From NCBI GenBank assembly GCA_043757025.1, contig JAYVQG010000028.1, positions 1-39,174 of the forward strand: a stretch of 39,174 nucleotides of DNA, in the 5' to 3' direction. The DNA is from Limnoglobus sp043757025. Lineage in GTDB: Bacteria > Planctomycetota > Planctomycetia > Gemmatales > Gemmataceae. Below the pieces are notes generated by a model, which ran no database searches, had not been told where the DNA came from, and was given only the letters and a program-made list of their open reading frames with translations. The translations under genes and the position numbers were made by a program. Below, in pieces: positions 1 to 9,190 of the stretch (positions are counted from its first letter, which is position 1; each line of letters begins with the position of its first letter).

Positions 1-62
1 CGACTTACGTCCGATTTCGCCCAATTCCAATCACGCCGGAACCAAATTTTTAGTGGTCTTAT

Positions 63-269
63 TTGGCAAAACTGCAACCGGGTTTTGAACCGTGCCCCGA
101 CTTCATTTGTTACGAGAAGATCATCGTGGAGATCAAGGCGGTGAAGGAGGTCGCGGACGAACACCGCGCCCAGGTTCACAATTATCTGAAGGCAACTGGC
201 TTCAAGCTCGGGTTGTTAGTCAACTTCGGACATTACCCGAAACTGCAATCGGAACGCATCGTTCGCTGA
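63..269 (+). pseudogene. 3' remnant of a GxxExxY-family gene
   Basis: The 68 residues match from memory the C-terminal half of GxxExxY proteins (TIGR04256), small PD-(D/E)XK-like proteins of unknown role that are scattered through planctomycete genomes. Visible marks are PDFICYEKIIVEIKAV (the E and K of the nuclease-like core), DEHRAQVHNYLKATG and the ending LLVNFGHYPKLQSERIVR. Family members are about 125-130 residues long. Here the first half is missing: the frame is closed by a TAG at 51-53, and neither other frame in the 62 upstream bases resembles the N-terminus. The only start is a TTG at 63. I read it as a degraded or truncated copy. A frameshifted gene running off the window edge is the alternative. 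Confidence 0.7.
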
Positions 270-302
270 AATTCGTCTCGATGGCGTTTTCCGATTGTTT
301 CC

Positions 303-342
303 ATTCGTGTGATTCGTGTGATTCGTAGTGACTCACACGAAT
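303..342. repeat. 9-bp tandem repeat with inverted copy
   Basis: ATTCGTGTG occurs at 303-311 and 312-320, followed by a diverged copy at 321-329. The reverse complement CACACGAAT is at 334-342, so the segment can fold into a hairpin. It lies between the GxxExxY remnant and the end of the TolC-like gene and could act as a weak terminator for the latter, but there is no T-tract. Confidence 0.5.
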
Positions 343-355
343 ACTGCGTCTTCGG

Positions 356-2662
356 CTATCGCGGTGGCACCACCGAGACGGGCGTGCCATTTTCGCTGCT
401 TGTCCCCGCTATTACTCGTCGCGTGGGCAACTGCACCGTCCCGGTTTGCACGAAGACTGGCTTCGGTTCTTGAAACATCACTGGTTCCGAAGTCGCAGTT
501 CCAGGCCACTGGCGTACCGTCGTCGGATTCAGATTCTGGCTCGGTGACACGCTCGTGAGCGGTGGTGTGGCAGGAGCCATCTTGGGAACTGCCGATGGCA
601 TTGGCGATGAAGGCGTTGCGTTGAACGGCAACGGATTCGGTGCATTTTGACCGGGCGCACCCGGCATCTCTGGCAGCGTATCGACCGGCGATTGCCATGG
701 CTTCGTCAACGATTGCAGCGGCAGTTCCGCAGGTTGTTCCCGTAGTTTAATCGCGATATTTCGTGCGCTGAAGTGGTCGGCGGCACGCTTCTGCACGTGT
801 CCGGGTAACGGCCCATCGCCGACCGAGACGTTGTTGAACCGCTGAATCGTTCCCTTCGCGAACTCCAAACCCGCAATCGACGAGTTGTACTGTGCGACGG
901 CTTGAAACTCGCTCGCAATGGCACCGGCCACGTCGCGCTGGACTTGGAGGATGTTGAACAAGGTACTAAACTCGAATGCACCTTCACGGACGATGATTTT
1001 GTTCAACTCGAGCGTCTCCTGCAAGTAGATGCGTCGCTGACGGAGGAGATCGATGTTCGCTTGTTGATAGTTCACATCGCGCACTTGCTGCGAAACCACT
1101 TCCAACGATTTCCGTTCGGAGTCTTGCAGTTGCGTATAGCTGCGCACCAAGTTTAACCGAGCCTGATGCACGGCAGCATTAGCATCGCGGAAGCCGAGCG
1201 GCATGTCGAGCCGCAACCCGAGCTGCCAACTGTTGAAGTTATTTTGCGCGAGGTTTGCGAACGCATTTTGCGGAATCGGTGCCGCGTTCGGACCGCGTGC
1301 GGGATCGCGGAATTCGGCGGAACCATCGAGTTCGGAGCCGATGCCTTGAATGTCGTAGCTACTAATGAATCGCAAATCCGGGCGACGTTGATTCTTTTGC
1401 AGAAGGATATCGAGCTGGCGAAACTTCAAATCGTGGCGAGCCAGAATCAGTTCGGGGCGATTCGCGAGTGCCTCGTTGGCGGACGAACCGAAGTCGGGGA
1501 TGAACGGCGACAACGTCGGTTCATCGACCGGTACGATCCGCATCCCGTCCGAGAATGAGGTCATGCCCAACAGGCCGCGCAGTTGCCGTTCGGAGTTCTG
1601 TACTTGGTTCCGCGCCGATAACGCTTGCTGACGGAACAAGTAATACTGGCTCAAAACCTGAGTCAGTTCTTGTTTGCGAACGGCACCCGCATCGACGCGG
1701 GCCTTCACGATGGAGTACAGATCGAACGATTGCGTCAGCGTATATTCTTGGGCATAGAGGTTGTAGTACGATGCGTAGAGGTTCCAGTACGCGAACTCGA
1801 CGTTCAACAGCAGGTTGTTCACCTGGCGATCGAATTCCGCACGCTGTTGCTCGTAGCGAATTCGCGTAATTAGGATGCCTTCGGTCGTCTGCCCGCCGCT
1901 GGGGCGTAGGCCTTGCACGAGCAAACTGCCGGGGTGACTCGTTGCCAGTTGGTTGATTTCCACGCCGAACGATTGCAGAAGCGGTTGCTCGAACAGGAAC
2001 TGTACCCGTGGCGTGTACTGCGTCGTCAATTGCAACGCGAACTGCTGCTGAGCGCTCGCAGTGAATCGCCGATAATCGGTACCGAACGTGATCCCCGCAA
2101 CACCACCCGTCGGCAGTGGCTTCGCCAATGTCGACGTGAAACTCGCGGTATCGCCGTTGTTGAACGCTTGTTGAAAGTTCACCGTGGCCGTGTCGTTCTT
2201 CGACCACGTCATGCTCGTAATCCAGCGGGCGTCGAACTTAGACAATGCCCGTTCGATGTCCGCCCCAACGATTGCGGGATCGAGCACCAATACCTTGATC
2301 GTGTCCGAACCGGCGACGTTCCGCCCGGTGAATTGCGGTAAGTTATCGTTGGTGAATCCTGCGTTTTGCAATCCGCCTTGCGAGCCGACGTTCCCTTGCT
2401 CGAGCGCGAGCGAGATGCACTCTTTCAGCGTCATCGGCTTAGGGGGTAGATTCGGGTTCAGCACCGTTGGCAGATTCAGCCCGGACTCGATCAGCGAGGG
2501 CGCAATCGGATCGTGGGGGCGCTCTTCGAGCCGCTCCAGCCCCGCTTTGGTCACGCCTTTGTAGTCGCCGGGTTCGACGAAGAGTTGCTGCTTGCACCCC
2601 CCCGCTGACGCCCAAGCCATTAGGCCGCAAAGAAGTCGTGTCGTCCACAGTTTTCGCATCAT
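356..2662 (-). CDS. TolC-family outer membrane efflux lipoprotein
   Basis: Probable outer-membrane channel of the OEP/TolC family, which forms the exit duct of tripartite efflux or type I secretion systems. The N-terminus reads MMRKLWTTRLLCGLMAWASAGGC, a lipoprotein signal with lipobox SAGGC, so I place the start at the tandem ATGs at 2662/2659 rather than at the longer frame start at 2740. The middle carries helical stretches typical of OEP repeats (for example NLLLNVEFAYWNLYASYYNLYAQEYTL and the NRPELILARHDLKFRQLDILLQKNQRRPDL region, a classic TolC motif area). The last roughly 130 residues are Pro/Ala/Thr-rich and outside the family. At about 768 residues it is much longer than E. coli TolC. 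No RND pump, membrane-fusion protein or ABC gene lies next to it here, so its partner is unknown. Confidence 0.85.
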   Translation of the reverse strand: MMRKLWTTRLLCGLMAWASAGGCKQQLFVEPGDYKGVTKAGLERLEERPHDPIAPSLIESGLNLPTVLNPNLPPKPMTLKECISLALEQGNVGSQGGLQNAGFTNDNLPQFTGRNVAGSDTIKVLVLDPAIVGADIERALSKFDARWITSMTWSKNDTATVNFQQAFNNGDTASFTSTLAKPLPTGGVAGITFGTDYRRFTASAQQQFALQLTTQYTPRVQFLFEQPLLQSFGVEINQLATSHPGSLLVQGLRPSGGQTTEGILITRIRYEQQRAEFDRQVNNLLLNVEFAYWNLYASYYNLYAQEYTLTQSFDLYSIVKARVDAGAVRKQELTQVLSQYYLFRQQALSARNQVQNSERQLRGLLGMTSFSDGMRIVPVDEPTLSPFIPDFGSSANEALANRPELILARHDLKFRQLDILLQKNQRRPDLRFISSYDIQGIGSELDGSAEFRDPARGPNAAPIPQNAFANLAQNNFNSWQLGLRLDMPLGFRDANAAVHQARLNLVRSYTQLQDSERKSLEVVSQQVRDVNYQQANIDLLRQRRIYLQETLELNKIIVREGAFEFSTLFNILQVQRDVAGAIASEFQAVAQYNSSIAGLEFAKGTIQRFNNVSVGDGPLPGHVQKRAADHFSARNIAIKLREQPAELPLQSLTKPWQSPVDTLPEMPGAPGQNAPNPLPFNATPSSPMPSAVPKMAPATPPLTSVSPSQNLNPTTVRQWPGTATSEPVMFQEPKPVFVQTGTVQLPTRRVIAGTSSENGTPVSVVPPR

Positions 2663-2866
2663 GCTCTTCGTCACGTCGCGTTCCCCCCCATCGCTGACGC
2701 CGCCCCCGTTTCGAGGGGCGTCCGAGGATGCTATCGTCATGATCGCGGAAAAAATCTACGGGATTTGCCGAATATCGCGGTCGCAACGGCCAGATCCGTG
2801 CGATTTGCGTCAATTTAGGCAAAACGACTCAAGTAGGGGGAAGAGAGCGACACGGAACTTGACGAG

Positions 2867-3199
2867 CTATCGTGTTTCAGGCGAGATAGGCGATAAAAAT
2901 TGCGGTGCGATGGCGACGACGGGCAATCCGAGCCATTGCTTGAACGGTATCAGTTCGCCAACGTCGTTCCCCTCGATGCGGTGACCGATGTATTGCAGGA
3001 AATACCCCAATGCAAACGCGGCGATCGACCATTCCCACGGAAGGAATAGCCAAAGGACGAGCGATGACATTGCGATCGGGATGCCGATAACGTGAATCCA
3101 GAAGTTGAATCGGTTTTGATGCCGTAATCGCCATGCCTTCGCCAGACGTAGCAACCGCCGAGCGATCGGAAACCTCGCGTTTATACTCGTCTCTCCCAT
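2867..3199 (-). CDS. DUF962/Mpo1-like small membrane protein
   Basis: A 110-residue protein with the DUF962 pattern: HQNRFNFWIHVIGIP at residues 27-41, two hydrophobic spans (about 36-52 and 57-70), then GYFLQYIGHRIEGNDV. The conserved His residues (HxxN...H...GH) match the Mpo1/YGL010w family. The yeast member is an iron-dependent dioxygenase acting in 2-hydroxy fatty acid breakdown. Whether bacterial members share that reaction is not known to me. The ATG at 3199 has no clear Shine-Dalgarno sequence. The gene stands alone, about 200 bp downstream of the large FG-GAP gene, with both on the minus strand. Confidence 0.75.
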   Translation of the reverse strand: MGETSINARFPIARRLLRLAKAWRLRHQNRFNFWIHVIGIPIAMSSLVLWLFLPWEWSIAAFALGYFLQYIGHRIEGNDVGELIPFKQWLGLPVVAIAPQFLSPISPETR

Positions 3200-3398
3200 G
3201 CGAATACGTTACGCGACACCCGCTCATTCGACCATTCGTAACTTCAAAGCTCGTGTGCCGGCCAATCCAGTAGCCATGCCTGAAAACCGGAATCAACTGA
3301 ACAACTACGACTTGCATCCGATTTTGTACGGTGCAATCCAAGCTGGAACTAAAGCTTTCAACGGAGTGTTTACCCACTCCCTCAAGTCAACTGGATTC

Positions 3399-6300
3399 TT
3401 AACCCACGAAAACACCGCCACTGGCATCGAGACTGGCGTCGAAAGCGTCGAATGTGGCGAACGCGGGTGGCGTGCCGATCGGGATCAGCGTCTTGCCGAG
3501 GTATGTGTTGACTTGGCGTCCACCCGGCCCGGAACCGGTGACGATGTCGAACTTGTTGTCGTTGTCGAGATTCGCCACCGCAACGGGTACGCCACCGCGG
3601 CTGTTCGGGTCGCCGGCGAAGAAGTTCGCGATCAGCAGTTGCTGCGATGTCGCTCCGTTGGTGATGAGCGTACGGCCACTGATGGCGATCACGCGGGGGC
3701 CTCCGCCGGGGCCTCCGCCGATCACGATGTCGCTGAAACCATCGCCGTCGACGTCGCCAGATGCCACGTAGACGCCGTTGCGAAGGCTTTGTTCAAAGGC
3801 GAAAAAGTCGTTGAAGAGCTTGATTGGCGTGCCGAGCGACAGGGATCGCCCATCGTACGCGGCGATCCGTGGGCCGCCGCCAAACCCGGCCGCTACGATG
3901 AGGTCGCCGATGCCATCGCCGTTCAAGTCGCCGACGGCAGCGCGGGCACCACCGCGGAAGTTCACATCGTCGATGCCGAAGAAATCGGCGATTTTCACGA
4001 ACCCGACACCGCTAATCACTTGCACCCGTGGGCCGCCCCCTTGATCGGGCGTGATGACGATATCGGGGCGGAGGTCGCCGTTGACATCGCCGACTGAGAC
4101 AAACACGCCACCGGTGAAGCCTTCGAATGGGAACGATTCGAATAGCGGGGCGTCGTTGGTGCCATCGAGGATGCGAACGCGCGCTTGCGTACCGGGTCCG
4201 GTACCGATGATGAGATCGGGGATTCCGTCGCCGTTCACGTCGCCAGTCGCCACGCGAGCACCGCTCGTATGGTCGGGGCCGAACGCGAACAGTGGATCTT
4301 TGCGTAACGTACCATCGCCGTTGTAAAGCCGGACGATGTCTCGCCCGCCCGCACCCGCACCGACTGCAATCGCGTCGCCGGGGTTCTTTACGGTGAAACT
4401 CGAAGGAATAATGACCGGTGAATATACGGCATCGCCCGAGTATTCTGCGGTAATGGCGTGCGTTCCGAGATTGAGCCGCGTCGTGAACGAGGCCAAACCG
4501 GCGACAATCGGGACGACGGCCAAGGATTTGCCGTTGTCTTTGAACGTCACAGTACCCGATACGACAGCGGGAACATTCAGTGCCGATGCAAAGCCGGCCG
4601 TGAAGGTGATATCTTTGCCCAACGGAGCCGAATTGTTCGCACCCGTGTTGTAAATCGCGGTCGAGGCGTTGGCGCGAATCGTCGTCGTCGAGACGACGTT
4701 GGACGTGCTGCCCGTGATCGAAGTCGAGCCGCTAAACGCGCCGTTGAATGTCGAAATGCCGAGCGGGAGGCCCGTCACATCGAAGGTGGCGACGCCGTTC
4801 GTCAGAGCGACAGCGGGCAGTGTGAGCGCGACGCCGTTCGCAGTGCCCTTGAACTGGAACGTTCCGATACTCACGGGCCGATTTTGATTGTCGACGACGA
4901 AACCAGTCAGCGTGACGGCGGTTCCGAAGGCGTTGGTAGTCGGCGTGGCGGTAATGCCCGACACCGAAGTATTCGGGTTGATCTTCGCACTGGCCGTACC
5001 GGAAAGCGATTCGGAGACGCCAACATTGCCGTTGTACTTTGCGCCGAACGTGTAGGAACCGACGGGGAGTGCGGGCACGACCAGTTTCGCGGTGCCATTC
5101 GCCACGGCGACCGTACCCGCAACGGCGGGGCCGTTGAAGAACGTGACGGTACCGCTCGGTGCGCCAACACCCGGTGAGGCAATCGCGACGTTCGCGGTGA
5201 GCGTGATTCCGTCGCCGAAGATCGCAGTCGTCGGTGCGGCCGAGAGAGTCGTGTTCGAATTTGCTTTCGAGATCACGAGTTCCAAGCCGGGCGACACCGT
5301 TTGGAAGAACGCGGTCGAACCGAGGTAGCGAACTTGCAACGAGTGGCTACCGAGCAAGAAATCGGGGACCGCCAGAATCCCTACGCCGTTCGTATCGAGC
5401 GTCGTGGAGCCGATCTGATTGCCGTTGTCGAAGAACAACACGGTGCCATCCGGAACCTGACCCGGATTGCCGGTCACCGTCGTAATAATGTTCACGGGCT
5501 GCCCGAAAACCGGTGCCGGGACCGACGATACCACGATGGCACTCGTCGATGCTTTCGTCACGGTCACAGTGAACGCAGTGGACATATTATCGGTGAAGTT
5601 ACCCGCAGTATACTTCGCTACGATGTCGTGTTTACCGATCGACAAATTGTTCGTGGTAAACGTCGTATCGCCGTTCGCGTCGAGGATATCGCCGCCGAGC
5701 GGGACGTTTCCTTCGTAGAAGGTGAACAACCCCGTGGCGATCGGCGTTCCGCTCGCGGGCGTGTAGGCCTGAGCCGTGAATGTAATCGCCTGGCCGAACT
5801 CGGCCGTAGTCCTGTCGGCGTCCAGAGTGACTTCGCCACCCACGCCGGTGTTGTTGAAAAACGGCACGTATTGGTGCGAAAGCACGCCGCCGACGCCCAC
5901 GATGAGATCGCGAGAACCGTTGTTGTCGGCATCCGCCGATAGTAACGCGCCGACGGTACCCGTCATCGTACGGTACGGGCTACCGAGTGCTCTCGCGAGT
6001 TTCGTAGTCACCGCGTTAGTGGCACCGAGGTAAACCTCGACTTGGTTCGCGGAAAACCCATTGACCGTTATCGCGACATCGTCGATCCCGTCGAGGTTGA
6101 AGTCACCCGTGGCGACATCGGCAATCTGATTGGTCGTCGTGATGGCGTTCGACTTGTTGATGAACGTTCGATTCGCACCGTTGTTGAATAAGATCGAAAC
6201 GCCGCTGAACGCTGTTCCCACGACGAGATCTTGCTTGGTACCCTTGTCGATATCGCCGAGGGCCAAGCTCGTGGGGCTTCCAATAAAGAAATTGCGCGTC

Positions 6301-7118
6301 GCCGTGAAGCCACCGCCACCGCCGCCGTAATAAATGTTGACACGCCCAAAGCCGGGGTCGATGGCCGCGAAATCGAGCTTACCATCGTAGTCGAAATCGA
6401 ACGCGATCGGGTGCGTGATGGTACTAAAAAACCCAACTTTCGCGGAGTTTGGCACTTCCGTGAATGTCGCGCCCGTTCCGTTGTTGAGCAGGACGACGTA
6501 TTCGCTGTTATTGGCGGAACCCGCCGTCGTGATGATGAGATCGTTCACGCCATCGCCGTTGAAGTCTCCGGCTACGATGCCCCCGAGCGTTGCGTTCGGG
6601 GCACCTTTCGCGTCGGCATCGACCGTGAAAGCGGCGATGCGGGTAAACGTCCCATCACCCGCTCCGCGGAACACGAGCACGAAGCCTTCGCTGGTGATCG
6701 CTGCGACGTCGCCTATGCCGTCGCCGTTGAAGTCTGCGGATACAATTGCGGCCCCGACATTCGCACCGGTGAGGGTGAAACCCTGTAGGTTGATTGCCGT
6801 CGGCGTGTAGGTTTTGCCCGTCTTCCCCGTGCTGGTGTAGACATCGATAGTGCCGCCCTTCGACTGCCCACCGATAAAGTCCACTCGCCCATCGTTATTG
6901 ATGTTCGCCGAGACGACCCGCGATGGCGCACCGAGGCCCGACGCAGGCGAAGTCGGTGCCGCGAAACCGCCCTCGGTGAAGAGCGTAGTGATCGGGATCG
7001 GTGTGGTCGCGGGGACCGACCGATCTTCCAATTGTTCGATACGCGGCGTGAAAGCCTTCATCGGTGAGGCTTTCACGGGCGAGGAACGGTACCGACGGGC
7101 GAACCGGAAGGGGGACAT
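3399..7118 (-). CDS. Giant FG-GAP / Ig-like repeat surface protein
   Basis: A predicted exported protein of about 1239 residues. The N-terminus has no hydrophobic signal but shows the planctomycete-type segment IEQLEDRSVPATT, seen at the start of many of their large surface proteins. Domain order: a first FG-GAP/VCBS beta-propeller (about 60-425), with Ca-loop motifs such as DFNGDGIGD and DFNGDGVND; five Ig-like repeats of about 95 residues (about 429-910), each with a SGTVTF-like strand and an LxxGxHxxxxxY strand; then a second FG-GAP propeller (about 911-1239), with DVNGDGIPD, DLNGDGIGD and DVDGDGFSD. The ATG at 7118 is preferred over the frame-opening TTG at 7124 because a GGAGAG lies 6 nt upstream of it. 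It is probably a cell-surface or matrix adhesion or ligand-binding protein; the ligand is unknown. Confidence 0.88.
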   Translation of the reverse strand: MSPFRFARRYRSSPVKASPMKAFTPRIEQLEDRSVPATTPIPITTLFTEGGFAAPTSPASGLGAPSRVVSANINNDGRVDFIGGQSKGGTIDVYTSTGKTGKTYTPTAINLQGFTLTGANVGAAIVSADFNGDGIGDVAAITSEGFVLVFRGAGDGTFTRIAAFTVDADAKGAPNATLGGIVAGDFNGDGVNDLIITTAGSANNSEYVVLLNNGTGATFTEVPNSAKVGFFSTITHPIAFDFDYDGKLDFAAIDPGFGRVNIYYGGGGGGFTATRNFFIGSPTSLALGDIDKGTKQDLVVGTAFSGVSILFNNGANRTFINKSNAITTTNQIADVATGDFNLDGIDDVAITVNGFSANQVEVYLGATNAVTTKLARALGSPYRTMTGTVGALLSADADNNGSRDLIVGVGGVLSHQYVPFFNNTGVGGEVTLDADRTTAEFGQAITFTAQAYTPASGTPIATGLFTFYEGNVPLGGDILDANGDTTFTTNNLSIGKHDIVAKYTAGNFTDNMSTAFTVTVTKASTSAIVVSSVPAPVFGQPVNIITTVTGNPGQVPDGTVLFFDNGNQIGSTTLDTNGVGILAVPDFLLGSHSLQVRYLGSTAFFQTVSPGLELVISKANSNTTLSAAPTTAIFGDGITLTANVAIASPGVGAPSGTVTFFNGPAVAGTVAVANGTAKLVVPALPVGSYTFGAKYNGNVGVSESLSGTASAKINPNTSVSGITATPTTNAFGTAVTLTGFVVDNQNRPVSIGTFQFKGTANGVALTLPAVALTNGVATFDVTGLPLGISTFNGAFSGSTSITGSTSNVVSTTTIRANASTAIYNTGANNSAPLGKDITFTAGFASALNVPAVVSGTVTFKDNGKSLAVVPIVAGLASFTTRLNLGTHAITAEYSGDAVYSPVIIPSSFTVKNPGDAIAVGAGAGGRDIVRLYNGDGTLRKDPLFAFGPDHTSGARVATGDVNGDGIPDLIIGTGPGTQARVRILDGTNDAPLFESFPFEGFTGGVFVSVGDVNGDLRPDIVITPDQGGGPRVQVISGVGFVKIADFFGIDDVNFRGGARAAVGDLNGDGIGDLIVAAGFGGGPRIAAYDGRSLSLGTPIKLFNDFFAFEQSLRNGVYVASGDVDGDGFSDIVIGGGPGGGPRVIAISGRTLITNGATSQQLLIANFFAGDPNSRGGVPVAVANLDNDNKFDIVTGSGPGGRQVNTYLGKTLIPIGTPPAFATFDAFDASLDASGGVFVG

Positions 7119-7124
7119 TCGCAA

Positions 7125-7130
7125 CTCTCC
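7125..7130 (-). promoter_or_regulatory. RBS deciding the start of the FG-GAP/Ig gene
   Basis: GGAGAG on the minus strand, 6 nt before the ATG at 7118. It sits directly against the upstream TTG at 7124, which is therefore too close to be used. Confidence 0.7.
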
Positions 7131-7404
7131 AACGGCACGTGGCGGCCCGGCGCATCGTGCCGGTTACTATAACGACGGTACAGAGTATCTATTGGATCGG
7201 TTTCAAAAAAAATCTTCTACGCCGAGACTTCCGAATTTGCTCATCCCATCCATTTTCGCGACGGACGCGACGCGCGAACCGTTCCTTTGCGAATAGCAGG
7301 TCGCAGCGTTACAATCGATTATCGCAGTTGCGACGAGCGCAGGCAGATGTCGAAGTTGCCCCCAACGCCTACGGTTGTACGTCCTACGTCCGTGGGCACT
7401 TCAC

Positions 7405-7983
7405 TCAAATTGTAGTGTAATCGACGTAAAGCGGCTCCAGTGTGCCTGATGGCGTGCCCCAGTCGTCGTGCGGCCAAGAGAGAGAAACTTCAATGACCTT
7501 ACGTAACCGCCCTCGTCGACCGGAAGGTCGTTTTGGGCCGCGTGTCTCAACATGGACCGCGAACCCCTCGAACTGATAGCTCCAACTGCCGCCAAGCCAG
7601 TGTGCGAACTCGAACGGTGAGGCGGAAAGGAATGTTCGCTCTTCGCTGCCGAGCGGCATCCCGATGCTATCGAACACCAATTGGCCGGCGAACGGCTGCC
7701 GGGGCGTGAATCGGAATTGCGGCTCCTCGGTCTCGAAATAGCAGGAAATGGCCTGCGCCCGCCGTGTGTAATGGTGCTCGATGAACGTCAAACCGATCGT
7801 GTCGTACACATGGATCTGGTTGTTTCGGTGTCCAACGGGAGCCGGTCTCTCGCCGTCATCAATCCGGCTCGGCGCTCCGAGGACCGCGTGCAACTCCGCC
7901 ACGGTCGGCGCGGTCACGATAGCGAACCCACCGATGGCCATCTTCGGAACGCCGGTCACGACTTCGATAGACAACATCCTCAT
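7405..7983 (-). CDS. Unassigned protein, possibly DUF7738-like
   Basis: About 192 residues if translation starts at the ATG at 7983 (a second ATG at 7977 is spaced 8 nt from a GAGG and is equally likely). The longer open frame up to 8250 runs through the divergent promoter region and into the sigma-factor gene, so I reject it. The core reads TAPTVAELHAVLGAPSRID, then HVYDTIGLTFIEHHYTRRA, then FTPRQPFAGQLVFDSIGMPLG, an arrangement I associate from memory with a small family of uncharacterised proteins (DUF7738-like). No signal peptide or membrane span is visible. It is divergent from the sigma-factor gene and may share a control region with it. Function unknown. Confidence 0.7.
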   Translation of the reverse strand: MRMLSIEVVTGVPKMAIGGFAIVTAPTVAELHAVLGAPSRIDDGERPAPVGHRNNQIHVYDTIGLTFIEHHYTRRAQAISCYFETEEPQFRFTPRQPFAGQLVFDSIGMPLGSEERTFLSASPFEFAHWLGGSWSYQFEGFAVHVETRGPKRPSGRRGRLRKVIEVSLSWPHDDWGTPSGTLEPLYVDYTTI

Positions 7984-8189
7984 GGCCTCGACTGCGCGAC
8001 AATACGGGTGAGAGGTTCCCACGGACGTTCGTCCATAGGCTTGTGCTGATCGTACCCAGAATTGTCGTGTCGCCAAGTGTCGCGAAACTGTCGCCGCGGT
8101 TCGTTCACTCCCTGCCAATCTTCCCGATTCGGCGCAACGCGGTTCGTCGGCGCATAAAATGAACGCGAACGATCCACGGGCGACCGATA

Positions 8190-8195
8190 GGGAGA
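8190..8195 (+). promoter_or_regulatory. RBS supporting a GTG start of the sigma-like gene
   Basis: GGGAGA lies 8 nt before the GTG at 8204. The upstream ATG at 8159 has no Shine-Dalgarno sequence and follows directly on CATAAA, which looks more like part of a -10 box. Confidence 0.55.
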
Positions 8196-8203
8196 TCGCA
8201 GGC

Positions 8204-9154
8204 GTGACGACCGAAGCCTTACCGCCAACTGAACGGGATCGCGCCCGCATCGCGCTCGCCTACCACTTCGTGCGCGTGCAACTGCCATCCGTGACGCTGA
8301 CGCGCGAGGCGTTCGATGCACACCTGTTGCGGACATTTCGCATTTTTGCAGCGAAAATTGACAAGACTCCCGGTGCCACACCCGCAACGTGGACGACGTA
8401 TCTCGACGGGCTGTACGCGACCGATTGGGCCGTCTGCATCGGTTGCCTGGACGGGCAAGAGGCGGCGTGGGAATTGCTGTTCGCGGCACGAACGGGCCGC
8501 AGCGATTGCTTGCTCGTCGATGCACTCCGCGCACGGGCGGTGCGGCTATATCCGCGGAACGAAGAGAAACAGGAGACCGCCGTCGATGAATTTTGGAGCC
8601 ACCTCATCGTTGCGGATTCCGAAGGCACGTTGCCGGTGATGGCGCGGTTCGATGGCCAGCGACCGCTCGCACCGTGGCTGATCCGCGTGTTCCAAAATTG
8701 GCATTTATCGAAGTTACGACAACACACCGGCATTCAGACGTTACCCGACGACGACATTGCGATGCCGATCCCGAGCGCGCCGAAGGAAGAAGCCCGCTGG
8801 CACGATGCCTTCAACGTGGCGGCCCGCGACTGGCTTTCGCAGGTGTCCGATAGCGAACGGCTGATCCTCGGGTTGCGTTGGCGCTACAAAATGAGCCAAC
8901 GCGATGTCTCGCACCTCCTCGGCGTACACGAAGGAACGATCTCGCGGCAGACCGACAAACTCCGCGACAAAGCCCTCGAAGCGATCGGCCAGAAACTCAT
9001 CGACGACGGCTGGACCGGCGACGACCTCGAACGCTTCGTGCTCACCGAAATCGGCGGCGTCCTCACCGACGACCCGCTCATGTCCGCCGACCACCTCGGC
9101 CGACTTCTCGCCGCAAAAGGCAAGTCGATTCCGGGGGGCGTTCCGGTAGAATGA
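8204..9154 (+). CDS. Sigma-70 family RNA polymerase sigma factor-like protein
   Basis: About 316 residues from the GTG at 8204 (331 if the ATG at 8159 is used). The central part has a region-2-like segment (CLDGQEAAWELLFAARTGR... followed by the APWLIRVFQNWHLSKLRQ helix), and the C-terminal part has a region 4 helix-turn-helix, SERLILGLRWRYKMSQRDVSHLLGVHEGTISRQ, which would contact the -35 element. A further C-terminal tail of about 70 residues follows region 4. No anti-sigma gene with a zinc-binding or transmembrane pattern is adjacent. The MoxR gene follows after 36 nt on the same strand, so the two may be co-transcribed. ECF-like, but longer than the usual ECF size of about 190 residues. 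Confidence 0.8.
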   Translation: MTTEALPPTERDRARIALAYHFVRVQLPSVTLTREAFDAHLLRTFRIFAAKIDKTPGATPATWTTYLDGLYATDWAVCIGCLDGQEAAWELLFAARTGRSDCLLVDALRARAVRLYPRNEEKQETAVDEFWSHLIVADSEGTLPVMARFDGQRPLAPWLIRVFQNWHLSKLRQHTGIQTLPDDDIAMPIPSAPKEEARWHDAFNVAARDWLSQVSDSERLILGLRWRYKMSQRDVSHLLGVHEGTISRQTDKLRDKALEAIGQKLIDDGWTGDDLERFVLTEIGGVLTDDPLMSADHLGRLLAAKGKSIPGGVPVE

Positions 9155-9190
9155 TCGCATTCGCCAACGATACCCGCGCGAGGAACACCG

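Noticed and set aside
3198..4097. 299-residue open frame on the plus strand
   Set aside because: Runs antisense into the FG-GAP gene; its repeated VEVRDxxxxDA pattern mirrors the Ca-loop repeats.
7984..8250. N-terminal extension of the minus-strand unassigned gene
   Set aside because: It would overlap the sigma gene start on the opposite strand and has no sequence resembling the folded part; an internal ATG with an RBS-like GAGG is available.
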